From: Candidatus Uhrbacteria bacterium
GTDB lineage: Bacteria > Patescibacteriota > Patescibacteriia > UBA9934
Length of the DNA: 6,245 nucleotides
Assembly (NCBI GenBank): GCA_903891735.1
Contig: CAITFQ010000061.1
Span: 1-6,245 of the forward strand
Reading direction: 5' to 3'
Shown piece after piece: positions 1-4,914 of the stretch. The notes under the pieces were generated by a model. It made no database searches, was not told the origin of the DNA, and worked only from the letters and a program-made list of their open reading frames with translations. The position numbers were made by a program, and so were the translations under genes. The number at the start of each line of letters is the position of its first letter. The stretch's first letter is position 1.

Positions 1-165
1 TAGCTTCTCTTTCAGCAATCTTTCACTCTCTGGTAACTTTTTCTCTGACTCTGCTCTTTGCGCAAAATGCTCAGCCCGCTTAGCCTTAATCGCCTCGGCC
101 GCCGCTTGTCGCGCCTCAGGATTTTGTTCTTTTGAGACTCGACGCAATAGTTCAGATTTAGCCAT
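1..165 (-). CDS. Small charged helical protein, C-terminus cut by window edge
   Basis: An open minus-strand frame starts with ATG at 165 and stays open for 55 codons to the window edge. The visible protein begins MAKSELLRRVSKEQNPEARQ and continues as an Ala/Lys/Arg/Glu-rich stretch with no hydrophobic segment. It looks like a soluble, mostly helical or coiled-coil protein. I do not recognise a family. It lies downstream of the Ca2+/H+ antiporter gene on the same strand, 137 bp away, separated by a large palindrome. No Shine-Dalgarno motif precedes the ATG (the leader reads AAAGTAATATT), which matches most genes here. A longer frame on the same strand, from 281 to 12, overlaps it out of phase and has an irregular composition, so I treat that one as a shadow. 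Function is unknown. Confidence 0.6.
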   Translation of the reverse strand, partial: MAKSELLRRVSKEQNPEARQAAAEAIKAKRAEHFAQRAESEKKLPESERLLKEKL

Positions 166-188
166 AATATTACTTTATTTAGAACTTT

Positions 189-296
189 CCCATTTGCGAC
201 TAGTTTGGGCGCGGAGCAAGCCGAGCTTTTGAGACTCACTAGAGCCGTGAGTTGAAAAAGTCGGCGCAGTTCCAAGCCCAAAATAGGCCAAATGGG
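189..296. repeat. 108-bp imperfect palindrome (large hairpin) between cax and the next gene
   Basis: The two arms pair in blocks around a 7-nt loop at 240-246: CCCATTTG 189-196 with 289-296, TTTGGGC 204-210 with 276-282, GCCGA 220-224 with 261-265, CTTTT 226-230 with 256-260, and ACTCAC 234-239 with 247-252. A further GGA/TCC pairing lies at 213-215 and 271-273. That gives about 34 base pairs. The element begins 6 bases after the cax stop codon on the transcribed (minus) strand. No T-tract follows on that strand, so it is not a classical intrinsic terminator. It could be an mRNA processing or stability hairpin, or a dispersed palindromic repeat. Confidence 0.75.
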
Positions 297-302
297 TAGG
301 TT

Positions 303-1352
303 CTACGGATGGAAGAAAAACGCCACTGCGATAATCGCATAGGCCACCATTAACTGTATCCCCTCAAACCAATTCGTTTCACCGTCTTGAATAATCAAAT
401 TCGCAATCAGCACTGCGAACATAATCACAATCAGCTCAAACGTGTTGAAGATCAAGCTCATCGGGGTAGGGAAGAGCAGGCTAATCAACACCAGCACCGG
501 CGTCACAAACATGGCAATCTGCGTCGCTGAACCAATGGAAATCTGTAGCGTTAAATCCATCTTGTTCTTCAAGGCCATCGTCACTGCACTCGTGTGTTCA
601 GCCGCATTGCCAATAATCGCCACGAAAATCACGCCAATAAACAAGTCTGTCCAACCGAGCACTGCCACCGCTGGCTCAATCGCGCCCACTAAAATTTCAC
701 TCATCCAAGCCACCATCAACGTCGTGAGCACCAAAATTAATAGGCTTTTACCTAAACTCCAATTAGCTTCTTCTTTGCCGACGTCGGCCGCAAACAAATG
801 CTTGTGCGTCTTGAGCGAAAACAACAAGCTGGCCGCGTACACACCAATCATCAAGACCGCCACCGCCACACTCAGCTCCTCGATGATGGCACTCCCCGCC
901 GTTGGCGACGTCTGCACAAAAATAGCTGGGATAATCAGAGCAATCACCGCTAGCAGCAAGGTCGACGCACTCGCCATGGCCAACGTCTTATTCAGCTTCT
1001 GCTTCTTGTACTTCAAGCCGCCAAAGAAAATCGACATGCCGAGGACTAGCAGCAAGTTGCCAATAATCGAACCAGTAATCGACGCCTTTACTACCTCCAC
1101 GAGTCCGGCTCGAATCGCAAAAATCGCAATAATCAACTCGGTCGCATTGCCAAACGTCGCGCTGAGCAATCCGCCAAGTGCCGGCCCCGTATGCACCGCC
1201 AATTCTTCCGTCGCCTCACCAATAAACTTGGCCAACGGCACAATCGCCAAGGCCGACAGGAAGAACACCAGCAGGGGAGACAGGCCGAGGTAATGCGCCA
1301 ACAACGTAATCGGCACGAACACTAGCAGCGCAAGGAAGAATTTATCGAGCAT
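303..1352 (-). CDS. cax: Ca2+/cation:H+ antiporter, CAX family
   Basis: This 349-residue integral membrane protein is built of two homologous halves. Each half carries a signature of the Ca2+/cation antiporter superfamily: GNATE at residues 68-72 and GNAAEH at 248-253. The glutamates E72 and E252 sit where CAX exchangers coordinate the cation. About ten to eleven hydrophobic segments are visible, and the length is normal for bacterial CAX. The family uses inward proton flow to expel Ca2+ (or other divalent cations) across the membrane. The ATG at 1352 lies 4 bp after the stop of the upstream 186-residue gene, which suggests translational coupling in one operon. No Shine-Dalgarno motif is evident. 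The stop is TAG, followed by the large palindrome. Family assignment is firm; the exact ion is inferred. Confidence 0.95.
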   Translation of the reverse strand: MLDKFFLALLVFVPITLLAHYLGLSPLLVFFLSALAIVPLAKFIGEATEELAVHTGPALGGLLSATFGNATELIIAIFAIRAGLVEVVKASITGSIIGNLLLVLGMSIFFGGLKYKKQKLNKTLAMASASTLLLAVIALIIPAIFVQTSPTAGSAIIEELSVAVAVLMIGVYAASLLFSLKTHKHLFAADVGKEEANWSLGKSLLILVLTTLMVAWMSEILVGAIEPAVAVLGWTDLFIGVIFVAIIGNAAEHTSAVTMALKNKMDLTLQISIGSATQIAMFVTPVLVLISLLFPTPMSLIFNTFELIVIMFAVLIANLIIQDGETNWFEGIQLMVAYAIIAVAFFFHP

Positions 1353-1356
1353 AAAC

Positions 1357-1917
1357 TTAATGCAAAGTGTCAGTCAGCTCGTTCATCTTTTTAACATCGG
1401 TCGAAGTAATCTTACCTTTCAGATAGTCGGCACGCAGCGATTCTTTAATATTTCGTTTAGTCGTGAACCCAATTTTCGAACCAGTTGTCAGCGCCCGGGC
1501 GTGCTTAACCAGCTTATCCACGTATAAGTGTTGATCCTCGTGGCTTAAGCCAGCATAAGTCGACTTGCCGTGGTGCACCATTTTTGCCACCTGGCGTCTC
1601 AAGCCTCTAGCTCCTTCTACCACTAAAGCTCCACCAGTTTTGAGGGTGATGCCACCATGGCTATCTTCATGCTCCGCTTGATTTTGCGTCATCTTCGCCG
1701 CTGGCTTAACTTCCTTTACCACCTGTTTCTTGGGCTTTTCATGCGGCGCTCTGTACGGCTGCGCCACTAAGCCCGCCAAACTGCCACCCTCAGTCATCGT
1801 CTCCGACGACCTGGCTCGCGGCGCCTCACTTAACCTTGTCGGCATTTGGCTCGGATTGAACGTCTTCGGCGTCATCCCGCCGCCCATCGGAATCGCTGTC
1901 GTGTGAAAGTCAGTCAT
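1357..1917 (-). CDS. Unrecognised basic protein, disordered N-terminus and helical C-terminus
   Basis: This is a 186-residue protein in two parts. Residues 1-95 are rich in Pro, Gly, Thr, Lys and Met (with MGGGM at 11-15 and a KPKKQVVKEVKP stretch at 61-72) and look disordered. Residues 96-186 look mostly helical and basic, with many Lys, Arg and His. There is no signal peptide or membrane segment, so it is probably cytoplasmic. It might bind nucleic acid or a membrane partner, but that is only inference from charge. The gene starts with ATG at 1917, 20 bp after the TMEM43-like gene, and ends 4 bp before cax, so the three almost certainly form one transcript. No Shine-Dalgarno motif is seen. 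I do not recognise a family; a lineage-restricted protein is likely. Confidence 0.8.
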   Translation of the reverse strand: MTDFHTTAIPMGGGMTPKTFNPSQMPTRLSEAPRARSSETMTEGGSLAGLVAQPYRAPHEKPKKQVVKEVKPAAKMTQNQAEHEDSHGGITLKTGGALVVEGARGLRRQVAKMVHHGKSTYAGLSHEDQHLYVDKLVKHARALTTGSKIGFTTKRNIKESLRADYLKGKITSTDVKKMNELTDTLH

Positions 1918-1937
1918 ATAGGTTAATTTAACTTAGT

Positions 1938-3080
1938 CTAGGCTCGGTTTAGTTTGCGCTGCTTAATCACCCTAGCAATCACCAACATAACCACCATCAT
2001 CACCAACGCCGCCACAATCAAAGCCACCAAGCTATGAGCGATTATCGACACCACAATCGTAGTCACCGTTAAGACCAAGGCGGCCAGGAAAGTAACGGTT
2101 CCAATTAATGAGCGGCTGATTGTGCCGAACACTGGCAAGAAATCCATGACCACACTGACCGGGCCAAAGAAGGCTAGCAAGCCGAACCACATCAGCAAGA
2201 AGCCAACCGCCCGCAGCAACCACAACATCGTCAAAAATTCAGTTTGCAGCGTGGCCAAGGCCTGATTTCGCGAACCAACGAACAGACGATAGAGATTGTT
2301 CCCAGCTTGGTCGACGTACGGATCAATCTTAACTCCATTCAGCTGACCAAAGATTGTGCCGTTGAAACCTGGTCGCAGCACTAAGTAGCTCACGCGTAAA
2401 TCACCTAGCTGTGGTGCCTCAAAAGTGCCCGTTGCGCTGTTCTTAATGAACAGATAGTTATCACTGGCTAGCGTCGCCCCATTTTTGACTGTTACGTCAT
2501 GAGCGTTCAGCGCTAGGGGAGACAGGCCCGGCAAACCAACACTTTGCGGGTCAAAGCTATAAGCGCCAATACTAGCGGTTGTCACTTCAGTTGTTGAATC
2601 ATTTAGACTTTTTACCGGATTCTCATGTCCTTCCGGGTGTTTAAAATCACTAGTCAATTTTGGACTTTCGACCCAATTCTGGCTGTAAGTATAGGTGGTG
2701 GTGGTCGTTTTCGAACCACCAGTATTGCTTGAACTCTGCGTTTGCGTTTTTTCGACCCAAGCGTACATTTCAACTTTACGTTCCGCCGCGATGAATTTAT
2801 CAGGGTTCAGAAATAAACTATCGCCAATATTTTGTGACGAATCAACGCTACCTGTCGTCGACACCAGTTTTCCGGTTAGCGTCGCGTCACTGCTCACCGC
2901 CGCACTATTTACCTCAACCGCCGTCTTAGCGATGTTAGCCAAGTCGACTCTACCTTCATTCCAATACAAAACACCAAAAGAAACAACAAAAAGCAATAAG
3001 CCAATCACCACTCCTTTTATCGAGTTGATAATTCTCCCGCCGTAACTAACCGTACTAGTCGTCGAAAACGAATCTGGCAT
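1938..3080 (-). CDS. TMEM43/DUF1625-like membrane protein
   Basis: The 380-residue protein has the TMEM43 (DUF1625) layout. A membrane helix at about 20-40 ends in YWNEGR (39-44), a family hallmark. A long Ser/Thr-rich extracytoplasmic domain of about 240 residues follows, with YAWVE at 106-110, W136 and the conserved-looking PQLGDLRVSY at 223-232. Three hydrophobic segments close the protein at about 284-306, 321-348 and 350-370, ahead of a basic tail. Eukaryotic TMEM43 is a nuclear-envelope/ER protein; the bacterial role is unknown. I chose the ATG at 3080. An in-frame GTG at 3107 would add nine residues, but neither start has a Shine-Dalgarno motif. It is the first gene of a string with the 186-residue gene and cax, so a role in the envelope or ion balance is possible. 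Confidence 0.85.
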   Translation of the reverse strand: MPDSFSTTSTVSYGGRIINSIKGVVIGLLLFVVSFGVLYWNEGRVDLANIAKTAVEVNSAAVSSDATLTGKLVSTTGSVDSSQNIGDSLFLNPDKFIAAERKVEMYAWVEKTQTQSSSNTGGSKTTTTTYTYSQNWVESPKLTSDFKHPEGHENPVKSLNDSTTEVTTASIGAYSFDPQSVGLPGLSPLALNAHDVTVKNGATLASDNYLFIKNSATGTFEAPQLGDLRVSYLVLRPGFNGTIFGQLNGVKIDPYVDQAGNNLYRLFVGSRNQALATLQTEFLTMLWLLRAVGFLLMWFGLLAFFGPVSVVMDFLPVFGTISRSLIGTVTFLAALVLTVTTIVVSIIAHSLVALIVAALVMMVVMLVIARVIKQRKLNRA

Positions 3081-3158
3081 ATGCTGTAATTTATAGCTAC
3101 TTTCCACATTATCTCATTAAATGCCGATCGTTACTAATCATCCTACTGAATTACTTAT

Positions 3159-3187
3159 TTTATCCCCACTTCATTTTTGACATCCAA
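3159..3187 (-). promoter_or_regulatory. Possible promoter for the TMEM43-like operon
   Basis: On the minus strand TTGGAT (3182-3187) is followed, 17 bases on, by GATAAA (3159-3164). The match to consensus is modest (3/6 and 4/6). It would give a leader of about 70 bases. It abuts the -35 box of the divergent plus-strand promoter, so the two would compete for polymerase. A weaker GATAAT lies closer to the gene. Confidence 0.3.
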
Positions 3188-3203
3188 AATTTTGTGCTAC
3201 GAT
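3177..3203 (+). promoter_or_regulatory. Promoter, TTGACA plus extended -10, for the coiled-coil gene
   Basis: A perfect TTGACA at 3177-3182 is followed by a 15-bp spacer ending in TGC and then TACGAT at 3198-3203, an extended -10 (TGn) arrangement. Transcription would start near 3210. This places the first in-frame ATG (3202) inside the -10 box, so translation must begin downstream, at the ATG at 3253. Confidence 0.65.
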
Positions 3204-3252
3204 GAACCCATCTCCCCAACTACTCCCCACCTTATTCTTTTTTGTTCACTCT

Positions 3253-3633
3253 ATGACCAAAGACGACCAGGTGGTAGTTACCACCATTGTTACGCAGGCA
3301 ATTAACACGGCTCTCGACACTAGAGTTCCGAAGTTGATTGAGGCTGCCATCAAGAAAACTGTGCCCGGCATGATCGAGGCCGGTATTCAAAAAACCGTGC
3401 CATACATGATCAAAGATGCCATCGAGCAGAACAATCACGTCCTCAAGCTCGAACTCCGTGACGAAATCTACGCCATGAACAAAGCTATGGAGAATCGCTT
3501 AGTCAAAAAGATTGACGATACCCGCCGCGAAATCGTCTCCGACATCGGCGATATACTAGACTCGTCAATCTTACCGCAAATCACGGAACTTCAGTTCGAC
3601 GTCGCACGCCTCAAACAACCCGCCATCGCCTAG
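3253..3633 (+). CDS. Coiled-coil protein with three tandem 12-residue repeats
   Basis: With the ATG at 3253 this is a 126-residue soluble protein. Residues 24-59 hold three tandem 12-residue units (RVPKLIEAAIKK, TVPGMIEAGIQK, TVPYMIKDAIEQ), consensus TVPxMIxxAIxK, each likely a short amphipathic helix that begins at the proline. Residues 60-120 form a charged helix with heptad-like hydrophobic spacing, suggesting oligomerisation. There is no signal peptide. The open frame extends upstream to an ATG at 3202, but that codon overlaps the promoter's -10 box and would add a Pro- and Phe-rich tail, so I reject it. The leader is pyrimidine-rich, without a Shine-Dalgarno motif. The gene stands alone between the divergent TMEM43-like operon and a bidirectional terminator shared with tRNA-Arg. 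I do not recognise the family. Confidence 0.8.
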   Translation: MTKDDQVVVTTIVTQAINTALDTRVPKLIEAAIKKTVPGMIEAGIQKTVPYMIKDAIEQNNHVLKLELRDEIYAMNKAMENRLVKKIDDTRREIVSDIGDILDSSILPQITELQFDVARLKQPAIA

Positions 3634-3641
3634 CTATAAAC

Positions 3642-3673
3642 AAAAATCCAGCCGCCTAAGCGACTGGATTTTT
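3642..3673. terminator. Bidirectional intrinsic terminator (coiled-coil gene / tRNA-Arg)
   Basis: AAAAATCCAG (3642-3651) pairs with CTGGATTTTT (3664-3673). An inner CGC/GCG stem follows a C-A mismatch, with a CTAA loop at 3656-3659. The A- and T-tracts make it work in both directions. The T-tract runs into the last base of the tRNA-Arg CCA complement, so the convergent tRNA uses the same hairpin. Confidence 0.85.
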
Positions 3674-3749
3674 GGTGAGGCTTGAGGGACTCGAACCCCC
3701 GACCTTCTGGTTCGAAGCCAGACGCTCTATCCAGCTGAGCTAAAACCTC
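3673..3749 (-). tRNA. tRNA-Arg (anticodon TCG), CCA encoded
   Basis: A full cloverleaf reads on the minus strand. The acceptor stem is GAGGTTT (3743-3749) with AAGCCTC (3677-3683), with one G-T pair. The D-arm GCTC/GAGC, anticodon stem TCTGG/CCAGA with loop CTTCGAA (3711-3717), and T-arm GGGGG/CCCTC with loop TTCGAGT are all present. The anticodon TCG is at 3713-3715, reading CGA and probably other CGN codons. The discriminator base is A and CCA is encoded (3673-3675). Transcription ends in the hairpin immediately downstream. Confidence 0.95.
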
Positions 3750-3756
3750 TCGCTTA

Positions 3757-3847
3757 CCGGATAGTCTTCCGCTCGGTTTCGTGAAAAACTATCTCACCTT
3801 CGCTCTCGACTATCCGCCGCTCGAGTCGCCTCGCTAAAGCTCGGCGG
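3757..3847. repeat. Nested inverted repeats upstream of tRNA-Arg
   Basis: This spacer between the two tRNAs codes for nothing I can support. CGGATAGTC (3758-3766) is inverted at GACTATCCG (3808-3816), a perfect 9-bp pair. GTGA/TCAC (3781-3784, 3793-3796) lies inside it. CCGCCG (3814-3819) is inverted at CGGCGG (3842-3847). The two outer pairs overlap at 3814-3816, so they would compete. It could be the leader of the tRNA-Arg transcript or a degenerate dispersed repeat. Confidence 0.5.
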
Positions 3848-3911
3848 AGGCTCGGGGCTGCTGGCTCGTAAGTAACTACCCGATAATAGCTTAAATATTG
3901 ACTTTGGTCAA

Positions 3912-3941
3912 TTGTTATGGCATCCTTCCCCTCGTTACAAA
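3912..3941 (+). promoter_or_regulatory. Probable tRNA-Lys promoter
   Basis: TTGTTA (3912-3917) and TACAAA (3936-3941) are 18 bp apart, each a 4/6 match, giving a leader of about 18 bases before the tRNA. Just upstream ATTGAC (3897-3902) and GTCAAT (3907-3912) form a perfect 6-bp inverted repeat with a 4-bp spacer, a possible operator. The leader also contains TGCCCA (3951-3956), which can pair with TGGGCA (3963-3968) across the tRNA 5' end. Confidence 0.4.
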
Positions 3942-3965
3942 CTCTTGAAATGCCCAGTTAAATGG

Positions 3966-4040
3966 GCATCGGTAGCTCAGCGGTAGAGCAGGTGACTCTT
4001 AATCACTTGGTCGTGGGTTCGAATCCCGCCCGGTGCACCA
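3966..4040 (+). tRNA. tRNA-Lys (anticodon CTT), CCA encoded
   Basis: The acceptor stem GCATCGG (3966-3972) pairs with CCGGTGC (4030-4036), with one G-T pair. D-arm GCTC/GAGC, anticodon stem GGTGA/TCACT with loop CTCTTAA (3996-4002), a short variable loop and T-arm GTGGG/CCCGC with loop TTCGAAT follow. The anticodon CTT is at 3998-4000 and reads AAG. A73 and an encoded CCA end the gene at 4040, and the terminator starts with no gap. Confidence 0.95.
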
Positions 4041-4069
4041 AAAAAATCCAGCCTCAGCTGGATTTTTTT
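4040..4069. terminator. Intrinsic terminator of tRNA-Lys
   Basis: A perfect 13-bp stem of seven A-T pairs topped by TCCAGC (4040-4052) pairs with 4057-4069 around the loop CTCA. It shares its AATCCAG/CTGGATT core with the terminator at 3642-3673. The A- and T-tracts make it potentially bidirectional. It abuts the tRNA CCA end. Confidence 0.9.
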
Positions 4070-4215
4070 GTGTGCCCGGGAGAAAGCCATTGGCATGGCT
4101 TCCGTCGGGATTCGAACGGCGGAGCCATGGCGAGCACCAGCGAGCACGGCGAGCCGGTGCCCAGGCCGAGTTGAGTGTCGACGAAACTCGAGCCGCGGGC
4201 GAATCCCGCCCTGTT
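4070..4215. other. GC-rich palindromic spacer with tRNA T-arm-like copies; no gene seen
   Basis: No convincing reading frame is present. Small inverted repeats fill it: AAGCCAT/ATGGCTT (4084-4090, 4095-4101), CCGT/ACGG (4102-4105, 4116-4119), the palindrome GCCATGGC (4124-4131), and CGAGTT/AACTCG around a central GTCGAC. It repeats parts of the neighbouring tRNA-Lys T-arm. CGAATCCCGCCC (4020-4031) recurs at 4200-4211. GTTCGAATCCCG (4017-4028) recurs inverted at 4106-4117. No complete cloverleaf can be built from these copies. Confidence 0.5.
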
Positions 4216-4223
4216 AATAACCT

Positions 4224-4253
4224 TTCGCAAAAACTCTAAATCTAAGTTAAACT
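4224..4253 (+). promoter_or_regulatory. Weak promoter candidate for the acidic protein gene
   Basis: TTCGCA (4224-4229) and TAAACT (4248-4253) lie 18 bp apart, each matching consensus at four of six bases. Transcription would start near 4260 and give a leader of about 19 pyrimidine-rich bases before the ATG at 4279, with no Shine-Dalgarno motif. Confidence 0.35.
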
Positions 4254-4278
4254 AACCCTACCTACTAATCTTTTTCTT

Positions 4279-4470
4279 ATGAACGAATTCGCCCCCAACC
4301 ACTCCGAGGAACTCAAGAACGAAGCCGCCGCTTTGCGTAACATGGCCGAAGCTGGCGATGAAACCGGTGCCATCACCGCCGCCGCCGAGGCTAACGAACA
4401 CGCCGCCGACGCCATCGACGAAGAAGATATCGCCCTAGCTCGCAGTGGCGACGATGAAGCTGCCGCCTAA
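4279..4470 (+). CDS. Small acidic Ala/Glu/Asp-rich protein
   Basis: The 63-residue product has 17 acidic and only 3 basic residues (K13, R20, R55) plus 19 alanines. It looks like one or two soluble amphipathic helices with no membrane segment. The ATG at 4279 follows a T-rich leader and the TAA stop at 4468-4470 is followed 25 bp later by an intrinsic terminator, so the gene forms its own transcription unit. Codon use (mixed GAA/GAG, AAC, GCC) matches proS at the right end rather than the GC-rich island that follows. I recognise no family. A highly acidic small protein could act as a nucleic-acid mimic or a partner of a basic protein, but nothing in the sequence shows this. Confidence 0.7.
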   Translation: MNEFAPNHSEELKNEAAALRNMAEAGDETGAITAAAEANEHAADAIDEEDIALARSGDDEAAA

Positions 4471-4495
4471 CCCTCACCTCATCCCTAAACCCTCA

Positions 4496-4520
4496 AAAAA
4501 TCCCCATAACGGGGATTTTT
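4496..4520. terminator. Bidirectional intrinsic terminator after the acidic gene
   Basis: AAAAATCCCC (4496-4505) pairs perfectly with GGGGATTTTT (4511-4520) around the loop ATAAC. It has the same A-tract/T-tract design as the two tRNA terminators. It also lies inside a long minus-strand open frame (4940 to 4485), which argues that the latter is not a gene. Confidence 0.9.
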
Positions 4521-4522
4521 GC

Positions 4523-4548
4523 TTGACCTCAAGCTAATTCTCAGGCAC
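4523..4548 (+). repeat. First copy of the TTGAC...TCTCAGGCAC module
   Basis: Ungapped comparison with 4831-4856 gives 19 identical bases of 26: TTGAC, then AAG, then TCTCAGGCAC at the same spacing. A small hairpin, GCTTG/CAAGC (4521-4525, 4530-4534), contains the TTGAC. It may be a -35 element for the reading frame at 4605, but the -10 position (CACGCT) is poor. Confidence 0.55.
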
Positions 4549-4604
4549 GCTTTAACCGCTCCGCAGCCCGCGGCGCAGCAGTAACCCAGTCCCTCGAGGT
4601 CATT

Positions 4605-4808
4605 TTGAGCCAACGCTCCCGCTCCACCCACCAACCCCAACGCCGTGGCCGCAACCGCCGCCAGCAGACCCATCGCGATCACCATCTGTCCGGCGGTACC
4701 GGTTCCAAGTATCGCCGCAGCCGTTGCGGCAGCCGCGAGCGCCGTCGCGATCGGCCCCTGTCCAAGGCCCAGGGCTACTCCTACGTGGAAATCACCGGCA
4801 ACGACTAG
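4605..4808 (+). CDS. Possible small Arg-rich protein (weakly supported)
   Basis: This frame would encode 67 residues from a TTG start at 4605, preceded by GAGGT four bases upstream. The product is rich in Arg, His, Ser and Gln and ends KAQGYSYVEITGND. I recognise no family. By hand count over the last 64 codons, third positions are about 80% G+C, above first (about 67%) and second (about 61%). That is the order expected of a real frame in GC-rich DNA. It is not decisive, because the antisense frame is also open. That antisense frame would encode a hydrophobic Ala/Gly-rich protein but runs through the terminator at 4496-4520. The layout (TTGAC module, about 57 bp, AGGT, TTG, CCAACG) parallels the next gene. 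A non-coding structured RNA is an alternative. Confidence 0.35.
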   Translation: MSQRSRSTHQPQRRGRNRRQQTHRDHHLSGGTGSKYRRSRCGSRERRRDRPLSKAQGYSYVEITGND

Positions 4809-4830
4809 CCGCCTCGTCGTCCTCCGGCCT

Positions 4831-4859
4831 TTGACAAAAAGGCCAATCTCAGGCACTAT
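4831..4859 (+). promoter_or_regulatory. Promoter candidate in the second TTGAC...TCTCAGGCAC module
   Basis: A perfect TTGACA (4831-4836) is followed, 17 bp on, by CACTAT (4854-4859), a weak -10 that keeps the key A2 and T6. The TTGACA lies in a potential hairpin GGCCTTT/AAAGGCC (4826-4832, 4838-4844). The 26-bp module 4831-4856 is the second copy of the one at 4523-4548. It would start the mRNA of the gene at 4915. Confidence 0.5.
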
Positions 4860-4914
4860 CCTCTCGCCGTGCATCCCGCCCGGTTGCTCCAACCCCCGCC
4901 CAGTAGGTACTACC

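Noticed and set aside
12..281. 89-residue minus-strand frame overlapping the palindrome
   Set aside because: It runs through the hairpin and lies out of phase with the more regular frame starting at 165; its composition is irregular.
442..1293. 283-residue open frame on the plus strand opposite cax
   Set aside because: It is antisense to a clearly conserved CAX transporter, and its Ser/Thr/Ala-rich product has no features of its own.
4084..4168. A third tRNA on the minus strand ending near 4092
   Set aside because: A T-loop-like sequence and a TGCCA end are present, but the T-stem does not pair and no anticodon or D-arm can be built.
3962..4239. Two short plus-strand frames starting in tRNA-Lys
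   Set aside because: They read through a tRNA and its terminator and have no coding signature.
4535..4548. TCTCAGGCA resembling the 3' core of a glycine riboswitch
   Set aside because: The required upstream parts (a pairing partner such as GGAGAG and the rest of the conserved core) are missing in both copies, and neither neighbour is a glycine-metabolism gene.
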